Shown in pieces: positions 1-10,654 of a DNA stretch of 64,000 nt. The notes beneath the pieces are model-generated. The model did no database searches. It had not been told where the DNA came from and saw only the letters and a program-made list of their open reading frames with translations. The position numbers and the translations under genes are program-made. Source of the DNA: Streblospio benedicti (lineage: Eukaryota > Annelida > Polychaeta > Spionida > Spionidae); NCBI GenBank assembly GCA_019095985.1, contig CM032662.1:22638058-22702057 (forward strand), in the 5' to 3' direction. How positions within the stretch are numbered: the first letter of the stretch is position 1; each line of letters opens with the position of its first letter.

Positions 1-49
1 ATTCATTTATCAAAACTAAGCTGCTATTACACCCATTGATGTGCTGATT

Positions 50-1417
50 CATCATCATCATCCTTGTTTATTTGGGCAGGCCTGAATTTATCCTCTGCCG
101 AGGGCACGGCCTGGCTGCCTAGTCGTGACCGTAGACGTCCCCTCCATGCTTGACGGTCCTCGGGGTCCATTCCTTCCATGCCGAGTGATACTCGGTCGCA
201 TTTCTGCAGCTCATCCCAGGTCAGCTTTGGCCTGTCTGGAGCTTTATGTTTCATGATCTTGTATTCCCTCACTCTGGCTATCCAGCCGGTGCTTCGCTCT
301 ACATGGATAAGCCATCTCATCCTGTTCGCCCGAAGCACAGCTTCGATGTCCTTTATGCTGAGCTTTTCTAGAAGGCAGTCAGAGCTCAGGTCATCCTGGG
401 GCCTTACACTGCAGATCCATCGTATCATGGCTCGCTCATTTCTTCTCAAACGGTTCAGGGTCTTGGAGGAGGCAGCCCAGGTTTAGGATCCATGTAGCAT
501 CACACTACGTACACAAGTGGAGTAAACTCTGCCTCTGGATACCAGCGGATGATGCTTGTTTATGAGTATAGGGAGGAGCTCACGGAACTTCCCCCATGCG
601 GTCCTGCATCTCACGGTCACCACCGCTGAATAGCATGTCACCCAAGTAGCAGAACTCGGAAACAACTTCTATCTTAATCCCAACTACTGTGACCTTGACT
701 GGCATGCCATCTGGCAGCACCTGAACATCTCGACAGACCATGCAAGGATGTTTCCCAGTCTTCTGCAGTCTGTCGAGCTGTAACCTAGAGATCATACACT
801 TGGTTTTTCCCATGTTCACACAGAGTCCCTTCTCCTCCATACCCTCCTTCCAGACCTGCACTTTATCCAGTAACTCTTGTTTTGTGTATGCAATAATGAC
901 TAGATCATCGGCGTACAGCAGTTCCCAGGGGCAACCCGTGCGCAACTAAAGGGAGAGAGCCTCCAGAACTATAATGAAGAGCAGTGGGCTTAGAACCGAG
1001 TCCTGGTGCACACCGACCTCCACACTAAACTCTTCACTGTACTCATCTCGAAACACGTACGCGACTGCGTACTGTATTGTACATTGACTGCACCAGCACG
1101 ACTAGCCACTCCTCGACACGTAGCTTGCGCAAGGCCCACCAGATGACCTGACTTGGGACAGGATCAAAAGCCTTTTCAAGGTCTACAAAGGCTAGGTACA
1201 GTGGCTTGTTTGCTGCCAGGTACTTTTCCTGCATCTGGCGCACTATGAAGATGGCATCCGTCGTCCCTCTTCCTGGCATGAATCCGAACTGCATGTCACT
1301 GATCTGCGTCTTCTTCCTAATCAATTGCTCCACTACTCTCTCCAGTAGTTTCATTACTTGGTCTATCAACTTGAGTCCCCTGTAGTTTCCCCTCTCGAAT
1401 GCGTCACCTTTGCCTAT
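50..1417 (-). mobile_element. 5'-truncated non-LTR retrotransposon (RTE-like LINE) fragment
   Basis: Read on the minus strand, this stretch encodes the end of a LINE reverse transcriptase. The order is a GFMPGRGTTDAIF block with a DLEKAFD block (about 1369-1043), a YADDL catalytic block (about 945-580), and a C-terminal region with RAMIRWICSV and KLTWDEL (about 480-27). The frame changes between blocks, so the copy is dead. The minus-strand 3' end runs into a short GAT/ATG tandem tail (about 50-62), as in RTE-type LINEs. Upstream of about 1417 the LINE similarity stops at once, which is the usual 5' truncation made during target-primed reverse transcription. The endonuclease domain is absent. 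The class is inferred from motif style and the tail; a related clade such as CR1 is possible. Confidence 0.8.
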
Positions 1418-1439
1418 AGTAATAGAATTAATGTCTGTA

Positions 1440-2430
1440 TTTATTCAAATATATGTTTGAAACTAACCGTAGAGTGAGCAGTACTCTTACTTTGACATGG
1501 ATTTGTACAAGCGTGTTCGCAAACTCCCTTTCTTGCAACCATTCAACTATAGAAGTATTTGGATAGAATTACCTGGCCAGATCTGTCTGTATTATTTACT
1601 GTGTCTGGGAGCTATGGTAGAAGGTAGTGGCTTAGATACTGCATGGGTAGAAGCAAACATATACAGCAATGTCACAGCAATTCAGATAATAAATGGTAAG
1701 CACTACAAGCGAGCAATTGAATGTCATATCATTACTCTTGAGGCATTGATTGATTTGTGGTTGGATGCATTCTTTGAAAGATACCCTGAAACTCTTGTTG
1801 CTGTGAAACATAATCTTAAAAACCTTGGAAGTGCTGTTAAGATGGAAATAGGTATAGCTGAGGCCCACAAGGAATTAGTAGATAAAGATGAGTTTTTTTT
1901 CAAATCTTGATCAAAAGATAAAGGAGTTGGATGCATCAAATGGAAACCGTACAATGTATAAATGAATAAAGATGTACAAACATCAAGTGGAAATTAGTCT
2001 TCAATTCTTAAGGAGCACACGCCAACGAGACTGGGCATTACATCTGTCCTCTTTGGAAGAAATGTGCACCTATTTGTTTTCATTTAATAGATTAGAATAT
2101 ACAATGCACATTCCAGAATTTCTTGCAAGAATGTACAGTTTACTGCAAGCAGATCCAGAGGTATGGCAATACTTTGTAGAAGGTGGTTTTGTGGTGCAAA
2201 ATTAGTCCAGTTCCTTTCACTGCACAGGAACATCAGAATAAAAGGAGCTGGGGGTATAGCTGGATTGACAACTCACCCTGAGTCGTCACTGCGGTATTGT
2301 TTGAGCAGTCCTGTATTGGCAATTCAATCTCAACAAATAGAACAAATTTTAAGCGTGGAATGTCCATCACAAATGCACCATCAGAACTTGAATGATAAAA
2401 AAAGTACAACGTCAAGAGGCAAACATTAAG
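1440..2430 (+). mobile_element. Old copy of an unnamed transposon family, left part
   Basis: Three open stretches (1497-1910, 1972-2205, 2163-2429) lie in order on the plus strand and look like pieces of one protein in shifting frames. The first contains LDTAWVEANIY and INGKHYKRA, and it aligns with a stretch of the TTAA-flanked element inside DHX57 (about 37424-37858: IDDAWICADVY, TAGKHTKRG). Shared positions include AW..A..Y, QI..GKH.KR and a later FFE..P. The third has KGAGGIAGLTTHPE and a CLSSPVLA block. I recognise this protein style from repetitive predicted proteins of marine invertebrates but cannot give a family name. A LINE abuts it on the left, and the LTR element interrupts it at 2431. 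The rest resumes at 7802. The copy is broken. Confidence 0.6.
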
Positions 2431-2801
2431 TAGTTTCCAGTGTACGTGTGCAGAGAGTCCACAAGTAATATTCAGATATTTTATTATATCCACCAAGCAT
2501 ACAGACGTTCACACATAAAAGAATAAGATCATATCATTTGCTGTGCAATATATACAAGTGCTGGTCTTGTACTACTACAATACAATGAGTCTACTATCGG
2601 AAACCCTTATATAGCCTGGACATAGAACATTCGAGAAGCATCTATTAATAGTATAACCTGTATAAACCAGTATGTACCAATGTTGAGATGTCAAGGTGTG
2701 AGCCTGATTAATACATGTGCCTATGCTGCAAGTACAGTTTATAGTCAGCAATATGTGTGTGTATCAAACTTACAATACATTGCCAAGGTACATACTATGA
2801 C
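2431..2801 (-). repeat. LTR (3' LTR in element orientation)
   Basis: This 371-bp block is repeated directly at 7432-7801 with essentially no divergence. In element orientation it begins next to the purine tract that precedes a 3' LTR. It contains a TATATA-like stretch, as LTR promoters do, but no activity can be judged from sequence. Confidence 0.92.
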
Positions 2802-3034
2802 AACCCCTTTCTTTTCACAAATTAATTATAGATGTAATTAATTTAGTAGCATGTACAAGGTTAATAACAACCACTAAAACATTACTATTTGAAGACTAAA
2901 AACAATACCGTTACAATCATTAAACACACATACACTATTGTTCTAACTGTGCACAAATTGCACTTACTGATATATAATGACATTTATGAATGACCTAGTT
3001 ATACAATAATATAAAATGTGGGCTGGTGACAGTT

Positions 3035-6000
3035 CTAATTTTCTATACCATATCTCACTACGGGCCTTCTAACTCTTGCCGATCTTCTTGGCTCCATGGG
3101 TGCAGGGGCATCACCTGCGGAGATACCTATATTAGTGTTTGGTTGGGAATTGTTGGACTTGTTGGGGTCACGTGTGGCTTTACATTCTACTGGGTTACTA
3201 GGTGTGACATATGCCATATCTGAGTATTCTGTAAATTGTCTCTTACTACGCTCCAGATCGTCCTGTATCAACCTCTCTATTGCATCCCCTTCCCTATGTT
3301 TCTTAGCTAGCTCTGGGCTCACTTGTTTTATGAACCTACGATTTCTTCTGACTATGCCACCACTACTGTTTTTGAGCAAATAGGACCGGGGTTCTTCTGC
3401 TTCGCCTACCACTATAGCTGGCTCCCACTTGGATCCTTGGGACTCTTGGTACATGACTCTCATGTTGGGGAGTAGATGACAGTATTCTCTGTTTGTATTT
3501 CCATTGTATCTGTCAGCCATCTCCTTCCTCTTCTCCTCAAAATGCTCGTATATGTTGTCAGGTAGTGTTCTTTGGGCAGTTCTGACCGGAAACCTACCCC
3601 TAATCTGTCTTCCAAAGAACAGTGTGGCTGGTGATGGTATATTTCCATCTATGGGTGTTGTTCGTATGTCCAACATAGCCTCCAGAATGCATCCCCCACT
3701 GTTCACTGCCTTCTCCAGTATTGGCTCTATATACCCCACCATCCTTTCTATAAACCCGTTTGATTGAGGGTACCTGGGACTTGATGTCACATGCTCGATC
3801 TGCCAGCTTTCTGCAAACTCTTCGAATTCCTTGGAGCTGTAGCATGGTCCGTTGTCAGACACTATGACAGCTGGTTTTCCGTTCATGGAGAAAATTTCCT
3901 TCATAAACCTTATTATATCCTCAGACTTCTCAGACTTTGTCCTCTTGCAGTATGGCATTTTCGTGAATTCGTCTACTATGAGAATGAATTTGCTGTCACA
4001 CATAGTGAATATATCAGTGTGAACTATCTCCCATGGCATGGTGGCATATGATCGCTCCCACATCACTTCTTTGCTTTGTGATTTTTGATACTTCTGGCAC
4101 AACTCACAGCCTTCCACTGCTTTGATTATGTCTTTAGTCATGTTAGGCCAGTATAAGTTTTGTTTTGCCCTTAGTATACATTTTGTTTGCCCCTGGTGTG
4201 TTGCGTGTATTTCTTCAATATACGACCCCCGACACGCCTCTGGTATCACCAGCCGCTCACCATAAAATATCAGGCCGTCTTCACAGTTCAAGGCGTCTTT
4301 AATACCCCAATATGGTTTCAGCATGGTCGGTAGATTCCGGGCCTTGTCCGGCCACCCTCTCATTATCTGTTCTTGTAGTGCCCTTAAGGTCTCGTCTTGC
4401 CAGGTGTAGTGCCTTAGCTTTGTTAACATTTCCGGGTGCTCCACTATTGCATGTATAGTATGCTCTAGGGCTATCTCGTCACCTTGTGTCGGTGCCACTC
4501 TTGACAGATAATCTGCAAATACCATTTTTGCTCCTGGTTTATATATGACTGTCACGTCATATGGCTGTATTCTTAGAAGCATTCGCTGCAATCTCGGTGG
4601 GCATTCACTCATCTGCTTGACTACTATGCTCTCCAAAGGTTTGTGGTCCGAGTAAACAGTGACATGTTTCCCATATACATAAGTGTGGAACTTCTCCAAT
4701 GCATAAACCACAGCCAAAAGCTCACGCTCTATGTTTGCATAGCGTGACTCTGTATCGGTCAGTGACTTGCTTGCAAACGCAATGGGCCTGTTGTTCTGTA
4801 TTAGTGCAGCTCCCAATCCATTCGAGCTTGCATCTACTTCCAAAACTGTTGGTTCTCGTGAGTTGTAATACTGTAATTCAAGGTCTTTATGTATTGCCTG
4901 CTTAAGATCATTGAAAGCTTTGTTGTGTTCAGCAGTCCACTCATAATGGCTAGACTTCTTACAGAGTTGCCGCAATAGCTTAGTTTTCTCAGACAGATTA
5001 GGGACAAACGGCGCCAAGTATTGTACTAATCCCAGAAAAGACTGTAGCTCAGAGACGTTTCCAGGTGCCGGCCTCTCATGGATGCTGTCGCACTTCTTGG
5101 GATCCGGTCTCATACCATCTGTGCTCCACAACAAGCCAAAAAAACTGACCTGTTTTTGCCTAATCTTGCATTTCTCAGACCTAAACACCAAGCCATTAAG
5201 CTTTGCACTCTGCATTAACCTATTTAATGCATTATCGTGGTCCCGCTCGGTACGACCATATACCACAAAGTCGTCTGCTATCCCTATGACACCACTCTTG
5301 GTGTCACTATGCACACGTGACAGTATGTCGTCCATGTGTTTTTGGAATATATCTTGGCTTACACATAGTCCGAATGGAAGCCGCACGAACTTGTACTTTC
5401 CCACTGGGGACTGGAATGTACATAAATCTGCACTTTCATCATCCAGTCTGATACCCCAGTAGCCATGTTTTGCATCTAATTTGCTAAAAATCCTGGCCTC
5501 ACACATCTTGTGTGTGATTTCGTCTAACGTTGGTGTTTTGTAATGTGTACGCTTCACCGCATTATTAAGGTGCCTGGGATCTAAGCATATTCTTAGCTCA
5601 CCATTCGATTTTCTAGAAAAAGCCAGACTATTCACCCATTCTGAAGGCGTATTATCATCCACTTTCTCTATCACTCCAAGCTTTCTCATCTCTTCCAACT
5701 TTGCACAGATTTCTTCCCGCAGATTTATTGGGTATTTCCTCGGGGCTGCTACAACTGGACGGGAATCGGGCCTTAACTGTATGTGATATCTCCCAGGTAA
5801 CTTCCCTAATCCTTTGAAACACTCTGGATACACTCTCATAAGTGTTTCTACATTTTCTATTTCGGGCCCATAATTTGATGACCTAGACATTGCACCTAAA
5901 TTATTCTTATTTGGTTCCCTACTTTTATTACTAATGGGATTACCTGTCTCGTTTCCTATTGTAGACACAAATATTTTATCATTTTCACTATGTTTTTTAC

Positions 6001-6628
6001 TTTTGGTATACACATTTTTTGATTTACATACACTCACAATTCCTAAAGCTATGCTGTCCTGACAGCTCAATATTGCTGTACCTACTGTCTTTACTACAAA
6101 AAATTTGCAATATCTCCAATCTGACTGTTCAAATTTACATTTTAGGCCAATAACCCCTTCCTGCTTTAGTTCAGTACCGTTTACAGCTGTTAATTTACAT
6201 GAACTACTATTCAATAGCCTGCCTAACATGTGTTCATTAACGTTTGGGTATAACTGCTTTAGGCATCTATATGGTAGTACATTGCAGTTTGCACCAGTGT
6301 CACTTTTTACTTGAAAGTCATACACATTAGATGTTCTTGGACATTCCAAACTTAATTTACACATTATTTGGCTCATACCGTGAGACATGTCATTGTATAG
6401 TCTATCATAACTACTAACATCGTTCACTCTAAAAATAGTCTTTTTACTCACATTGTCCATGTCCCAGGGGGTACTTGCTGCGCCTGGTGGTGGGCTTCCT
6501 GTTGGGCTCTCCCACTCACAGTCAAGTTGCTTGACCTGTCTGTGTCGGTCTCTGGCTGGCTGCCTGTGTCCGTGCTGTACGGCTGTCTCTTGTGGTGCCA
6601 CCGGCTGACGGTTCCGTTGTTTGCACAC
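3035..6628 (-). CDS. Retrotransposon pol: protease-RT-RNase H-integrase
   Basis: One open frame of 1197 codons. In order: a retropepsin-like active site DTGAN (near residue 110); reverse transcriptase with KLDAKHGYWGI, LPFGLC and the IADDF catalytic box; RNase H with EVDASSNGLGAAL and a later YSDHKPL; an integrase zinc-binding region (HATHQGQTK... CELCQKY); and an integrase core with HTDIF, SDNGPC and a glutamate in the FIERMVGY stretch. A basic tail follows. This domain order (integrase after RNase H) and the motif wording place it in Ty3/gypsy. The protein belongs to the element and has no host role. Gag and pol appear to be in different frames, and the family commonly uses frameshifting between them. 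Confidence 0.93.
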   Translation of the reverse strand: MCKQRNRQPVAPQETAVQHGHRQPARDRHRQVKQLDCEWESPTGSPPPGAASTPWDMDNVSKKTIFRVNDVSSYDRLYNDMSHGMSQIMCKLSLECPRTSNVYDFQVKSDTGANCNVLPYRCLKQLYPNVNEHMLGRLLNSSSCKLTAVNGTELKQEGVIGLKCKFEQSDWRYCKFFVVKTVGTAILSCQDSIALGIVSVCKSKNVYTKSKKHSENDKIFVSTIGNETGNPISNKSREPNKNNLGAMSRSSNYGPEIENVETLMRVYPECFKGLGKLPGRYHIQLRPDSRPVVAAPRKYPINLREEICAKLEEMRKLGVIEKVDDNTPSEWVNSLAFSRKSNGELRICLDPRHLNNAVKRTHYKTPTLDEITHKMCEARIFSKLDAKHGYWGIRLDDESADLCTFQSPVGKYKFVRLPFGLCVSQDIFQKHMDDILSRVHSDTKSGVIGIADDFVVYGRTERDHDNALNRLMQSAKLNGLVFRSEKCKIRQKQVSFFGLLWSTDGMRPDPKKCDSIHERPAPGNVSELQSFLGLVQYLAPFVPNLSEKTKLLRQLCKKSSHYEWTAEHNKAFNDLKQAIHKDLELQYYNSREPTVLEVDASSNGLGAALIQNNRPIAFASKSLTDTESRYANIERELLAVVYALEKFHTYVYGKHVTVYSDHKPLESIVVKQMSECPPRLQRMLLRIQPYDVTVIYKPGAKMVFADYLSRVAPTQGDEIALEHTIHAIVEHPEMLTKLRHYTWQDETLRALQEQIMRGWPDKARNLPTMLKPYWGIKDALNCEDGLIFYGERLVIPEACRGSYIEEIHATHQGQTKCILRAKQNLYWPNMTKDIIKAVEGCELCQKYQKSQSKEVMWERSYATMPWEIVHTDIFTMCDSKFILIVDEFTKMPYCKRTKSEKSEDIIRFMKEIFSMNGKPAVIVSDNGPCYSSKEFEEFAESWQIEHVTSSPRYPQSNGFIERMVGYIEPILEKAVNSGGCILEAMLDIRTTPIDGNIPSPATLFFGRQIRGRFPVRTAQRTLPDNIYEHFEEKRKEMADRYNGNTNREYCHLLPNMRVMYQESQGSKWEPAIVVGEAEEPRSYLLKNSSGGIVRRNRRFIKQVSPELAKKHREGDAIERLIQDDLERSKRQFTEYSDMAYVTPSNPVECKATRDPNKSNNSQPNTNIGISAGDAPAPMEPRRSARVRRPVVRYGIEN

Positions 6629-7349
6629 TTCCGAACCCGCAAAATGTCCTACTGCCTTGCATGCGATGCATGTCTTCTTCCACGCCCGGGCACTTCCGCG
6701 GCGGGTGTGTCATCCTGCAGAACCTGCATGGGGCTCTTGCCGCTCCTGTGTGGTTGTTTACTAGCTCCACGACCTTCTGCTTATTGACGTCAAAGTGTGC
6801 ACTATTCACCAGGGATGCCTCGTATGCTACCGCCATCTCTGCCGCTTTTTTTTCCTCGAGGCCGTTCCCTTCGGCTATCAGCTTTTACGTAGGCCAGGCC
6901 ACTGTGTCCCCGTATCAGCTGGAACGTGGCTGCTCTGTCCCGGCCTTTTGTGCCTTCAAACTGTCCTTCATTCGCTTTTGTCTTGATTTTCAACATGAAA
7001 TCTTTCACGCTCTGATCTGTGGCTTGCATCATGCCGCACAACTCAATCGGGCTACCCACATATTCGCAGTGTCGGTCATGTATTCCTCAAATTTAGCAAA
7101 TACTTTGGAACTGTCCTGCTTATCGGCGTCTTCCATATTCCATGACTGAAATAGTTCCATTCCCTGGTCTCCCGTGGATACCATAATGTAGTGCCATTTT
7201 AATTGTTCCTCAGTTTTATTTATCACAAAGAAACTGTCCATCGCCATTTTCCACTTGTCAAAGCACCTCTTCTGGTTGCCTTCCTCCCATTTTAACTTAG
7301 GTAATGGTATCTGCCCATGCCTAAACTCATGTCCTGCTTCTTCGCCCAT
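6522..7349 (-). pseudogene. Retrotransposon gag-like region
   Basis: Upstream of pol on the minus strand, overlapping open stretches (about 7349-7029, 7059-6802, 6836-6522) encode a gag-like protein. It begins near MGEEAGHEFRHG and includes a capsid-like segment (MAMDSFFVINK, YIMVSTGDQG). A cysteine-rich CRFCRMTHPPRKC stretch resembles a zinc knuckle. It looks broken, with about two interruptions. The assignment rests on position and the Cys-rich motif, not on strong sequence recognition. Confidence 0.65.
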
Positions 7350-7431
7350 TTTGCTTACTTAAAATATCCACTGCACTACACTTTATCACTAATTTTCGGA
7401 GACTGTCCTTTTAACCGCTGCCACCATGTTA

Positions 7432-7801
7432 TAGTTTCCAGTGTACGTGTGCAGAGAGTCCACAAGTAATATTCAGATATTTTATTATATCCACCAAGCA
7501 TACAGACGTTCACACATAAAGAATAAGATCATATCATTTGCTGTGCAATATATACAAGTGCTGGTCTTGTACTACTACAATACAATGAGTCTACTATCGG
7601 AAACCCTTATATAGCCTGGACATAGAACATTCGAGAAGCATCTATTAATAGTATAACCTGTATAAACCAGTATGTACCAATGTTGAGATGTCAAGGTGTG
7701 AGCCTGATTAATACATGTGCCTATGCTGCAAGTACAGTTTATAGTCAGCAATATGTGTGTGTATCAAACTTACAATACATTGCCAAGGTACATACTATGA
7801 C
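7432..7801 (-). repeat. LTR (5' LTR in element orientation)
   Basis: Near-identical direct copy of 2431-2801. In element orientation it is followed at once by the primer-binding-site-like TGGTGGCAGCGG and then by the gag region, which identifies it as the 5' LTR. Confidence 0.92.
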
Positions 7802-8115
7802 CTGAAAATCGTGGTAGAATTACATATGAAAAGTTTGTTAAAGAAAGAATATCTGGACCTTCAAATCTTTGGGACAAAATGTCTAAATTGAAAGTCATTG
7901 GATGGACCGACGGGGCCAAGCCGATTAAAGCAAAAGTTGGAGCAGAGGAAATTGTTCTCAAACAGTCGTCCTCACTATTAGCACGGCTTCTCATCATTGC
8001 AAGATCTTCCCGTGATGTAGATCTAAAAGATGTCATATCAATGTATGAATTGTCAGCTATTATTAACCACACACTGCAGGAGATGGATCTCTTGCAAAGC
8101 ACTGAAGATGATTGA
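7802..8115 (+). mobile_element. Old copy of the unnamed transposon family, right part
   Basis: Directly after the LTR element an open plus-strand stretch encodes ENRGRITYEKFVKERI, then KLKVIGWTDGAKPIKAKVG, RLLIIARSSRDVDLKDVI and MYELSAI, ending with a stop at 8113-8115. It has no start of its own and looks like the continuation of the protein fragments at 1497-2429. I cannot name the family. It gives the insertion order: old element first, LTR element later. Confidence 0.55.
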
Positions 8116-10654
8116 TTGGTGCAAAAAGAAATACTTCTTTGTACTTTTTAAGCAACCCATACCATTATTTCTCTAATAAAATGTCATCATTTCACACATT
8201 GTTTGTGCTGCTAATATATCAATATTATTAATTCTGCATTAAATAAACATATAAACATTTACAAACATAAAAAACATGACAGTATTATATAAATGATCAT
8301 TGTTGAAAACAATATTACTAATAATGATAAATAAAAGCACGTTAACCATTATGATCTAAAAAAATAGGGATTTTTTACTTACGGCGGCCATCTTGGATTC
8401 CAATATGGCGTCTTTTATGACATGTTCGTGTTTCTTAAACTTGAAACATACCAAAAAATACTAAAACCATCCTTTTGAAGTATTTCTGAGGTGGAATGGA
8501 CAATAAATAATCTCTCTTATTATAGTAGCAGCAGCCATTTTTAAAATGGCCGCCAAATATCGAAGATGACTTAGAAAAAAAAAAAAATGGAAACATCACT
8601 TTTCTGCAATAATGCACCATAAACTATCATGAAAAAACAATGTTTCCAAAAATCTATATGAAATTCCCACAAGAAATTAAGTTACAAATGAACGAAACAC
8701 AATGCTTGCTTCAGCAGCTGAGCTGAAGCGACACAATAAGAGACATGAAGAATACCACCTGGCAGATAAAACAATTGTGTACAATTTGATGTGATTCCAA
8801 GTGAGATAGATAGCAAAAGGCCAAATAATGTGTGGAATGAAATTCCAATAAGTCCTTCAAACAAATAAATAACAAATCTTATTTGGCTGGCAGGTCGGCG
8901 CCGCCCGACCTGCCAGCCATACACCAACATCCTACCAGCCTCTGCCGACGACGTCACACCACAATCACGTGACGATTAGGCAGTGGCAGACTGAAGAAGG
9001 ACCGGGGAAGGTAACGAAAGGCTATCAATGTGAGCTTATAAAAACTGGCACAAAAGGATAGTTGTAGACTATATATATTGAAAATAGGACACTTCACAAC
9101 TAGATCTAGCAAATAAGGGGGCTTCTTAGTTGACTTAATAATCAATAAATTAACAATAGCATGGGGTGCCAGTCACCCCTAGCTTGCAGATTGAGCTTTA
9201 TATGGATGCACATCAAAAAACCCTTGGTAATATAATTCTAGCCCATTTCTGTTTTCCCAAACTAGTTTGTGCTGAGAAATATTACTACAAACTTGTATTC
9301 TATTCATCAAATATTATGTTTAAGATGCTAATTTGAAAGATATCCAGTCTCAAAAATGATATTCCTAATATCAGACAGTGGTGTGGCTATTTTATGCTTA
9401 ACATTACAAAGTTGTGAAAAGTCATTTTTCTATGAATTTGGTGTCTACCAATTCCTAATGTTATGACACATTCTATAAGCACACTCCCCTTTTGTTGTTT
9501 TTCATGTTTTCCTAAAAATTGTGAAAAAAGAGCTCACTGTTTTGAGAGCTGTTGTTGAATCTGCCATGTTTTTAACCCCTAGGGTGAGATGCTGCACAAT
9601 AGTGTGATGATTCCACTCTTAGAGTGGTGATTGATGCACAATTCAGTTGTTAAAATCCTCCCATTTATCGGTTGTATATATATTGCATTCAACTTTAGAT
9701 ATGGACAACTTTAGATATGGAATTTGCTGTTGAGTGTCATAAAGTGAGCCAAGCACTGCAGTTTTCACACTGTCATGTCACTTGTGAATTTCCACATGAA
9801 GCTATTTATAGTACTTTTAAAGATACCTACTTTCGGTTTGTTTATCAATCTGGCCGTATATTACAGATATTTGCACAATCCATGTAGTTTATACTACTCA
9901 TTAAATCTTATCAAGCTTTGTAACAAACAGGAAATCAGGTATGTATAATTTTCTTTTTGATATTGCCAAAATCCAATTGCCAAACTTCTAATTATGTTAT
10001 GTTCCAGCGTAAGTTACAGAAGTTTTTTGTATAATTCTGGATGCAACTTCTATTAGGCAAGAAATATGAATTGTAATCTTCATGAATGAAACAACAAATA
10101 TTTTGTATAAGAATCAAAGTTGGTTAACTTATAGAAGAGATGGTGAATTTAACACAATTTACCATTGTGAATAACACAATTCAATTCTTAAAGCGTTGTT
10201 TCTAGCTGATATACCCACTACAACATTTCGCTTTTTAGGCAATTGTCCAGTGCATGAATTTCATATGTAAGCTCGTCTAAAACAAAACAAAAAATATACG
10301 GATCGAATTATTAGCATCTGGATTCATAACATAATGAAACCAATGATCATTTGATTTGATTTTGTTCAAAAATAATCATACGGACAAGACCTTTACCCTA
10401 CTTTTAAAAGCAAAGGTGGCGCTTCATGAATGTTTGTTATGATGATGCCACTATGAAAAAGTTGTGTCACGTCAGATGTCCTATATGCAGGAGGCATTAA
10501 ACCTGAGCGTGTGAGAGTTCAATAGCGTGTTTGCAAAAGACTGGATGAAACGGGGCAAGACAACACCTTGTTGAGAAAACCAAAACCAAAAATATGTTTT
10601 CATAAATTTATCACTCATTTTCACTAATCAAATTGTTATTTTTTGATCAAGTCC
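8116..10654. other. Spacer between the transposon nest and the GTPase-kinase gene
   Basis: No convincing coding exon is seen on either strand. The left part (about 8370-8560) carries short inverted words of the type GGCGGCCATCTTGGATT and AAAATGGCCGCC. Similar words occur near the ends of the TTAA element in DHX57, so this is probably transposon end debris. An A-rich tract lies at 8573-8587. The last several hundred bases should contain the promoter and 5' UTR of the downstream gene, but no TATA box or other core element stands out. Confidence 0.5.
8885..8918. repeat. Perfect 14-bp GC-rich hairpin
   Basis: GGCTGGCAGGTCGG is followed by six bases and then its exact reverse complement. It is GC-rich in an AT-rich spacer and lies among transposon-like debris, so it may be the subterminal hairpin of a decayed element. 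Confidence 0.7.

Larger units (their letters stand above)
2431..7801 (-). mobile_element. Ty3/gypsy LTR retrotransposon, nearly full length, young
   Basis: Two direct repeats of about 370 bp (2431-2801 and 7432-7801) bound an internal region read on the minus strand: gag-like sequence, then one long pol frame with protease, reverse transcriptase, RNase H and integrase in Ty3/gypsy order. Next to the right-hand LTR the minus strand shows a primer-binding-site-like TGGTGGCAGCGG. Next to the left-hand LTR it shows a purine-rich tract, AAAAGAAAGGGG. The LTRs are almost identical along their whole length, so the insertion is recent. The element looks nearly whole: pol is open and the gag part seems to carry about two breaks. 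It sits inside the older transposon copy (1440-2430 plus 7802-8115). I could not see a clean target-site duplication. Confidence 0.93.

Noticed and set aside
3504-5462. Several plus-strand frames of 60-126 codons
   Set aside because: All lie antisense to the open pol frame and show no family motifs.
6592-7149. 185-codon plus-strand frame
   Set aside because: It is antisense to the gag-like region of the LTR element and has no recognisable domain.
8435-9145. Minus-strand frames of 60-91 codons as small genes
   Set aside because: No conserved motif, no splice context, and they lie in repeat-derived spacer.
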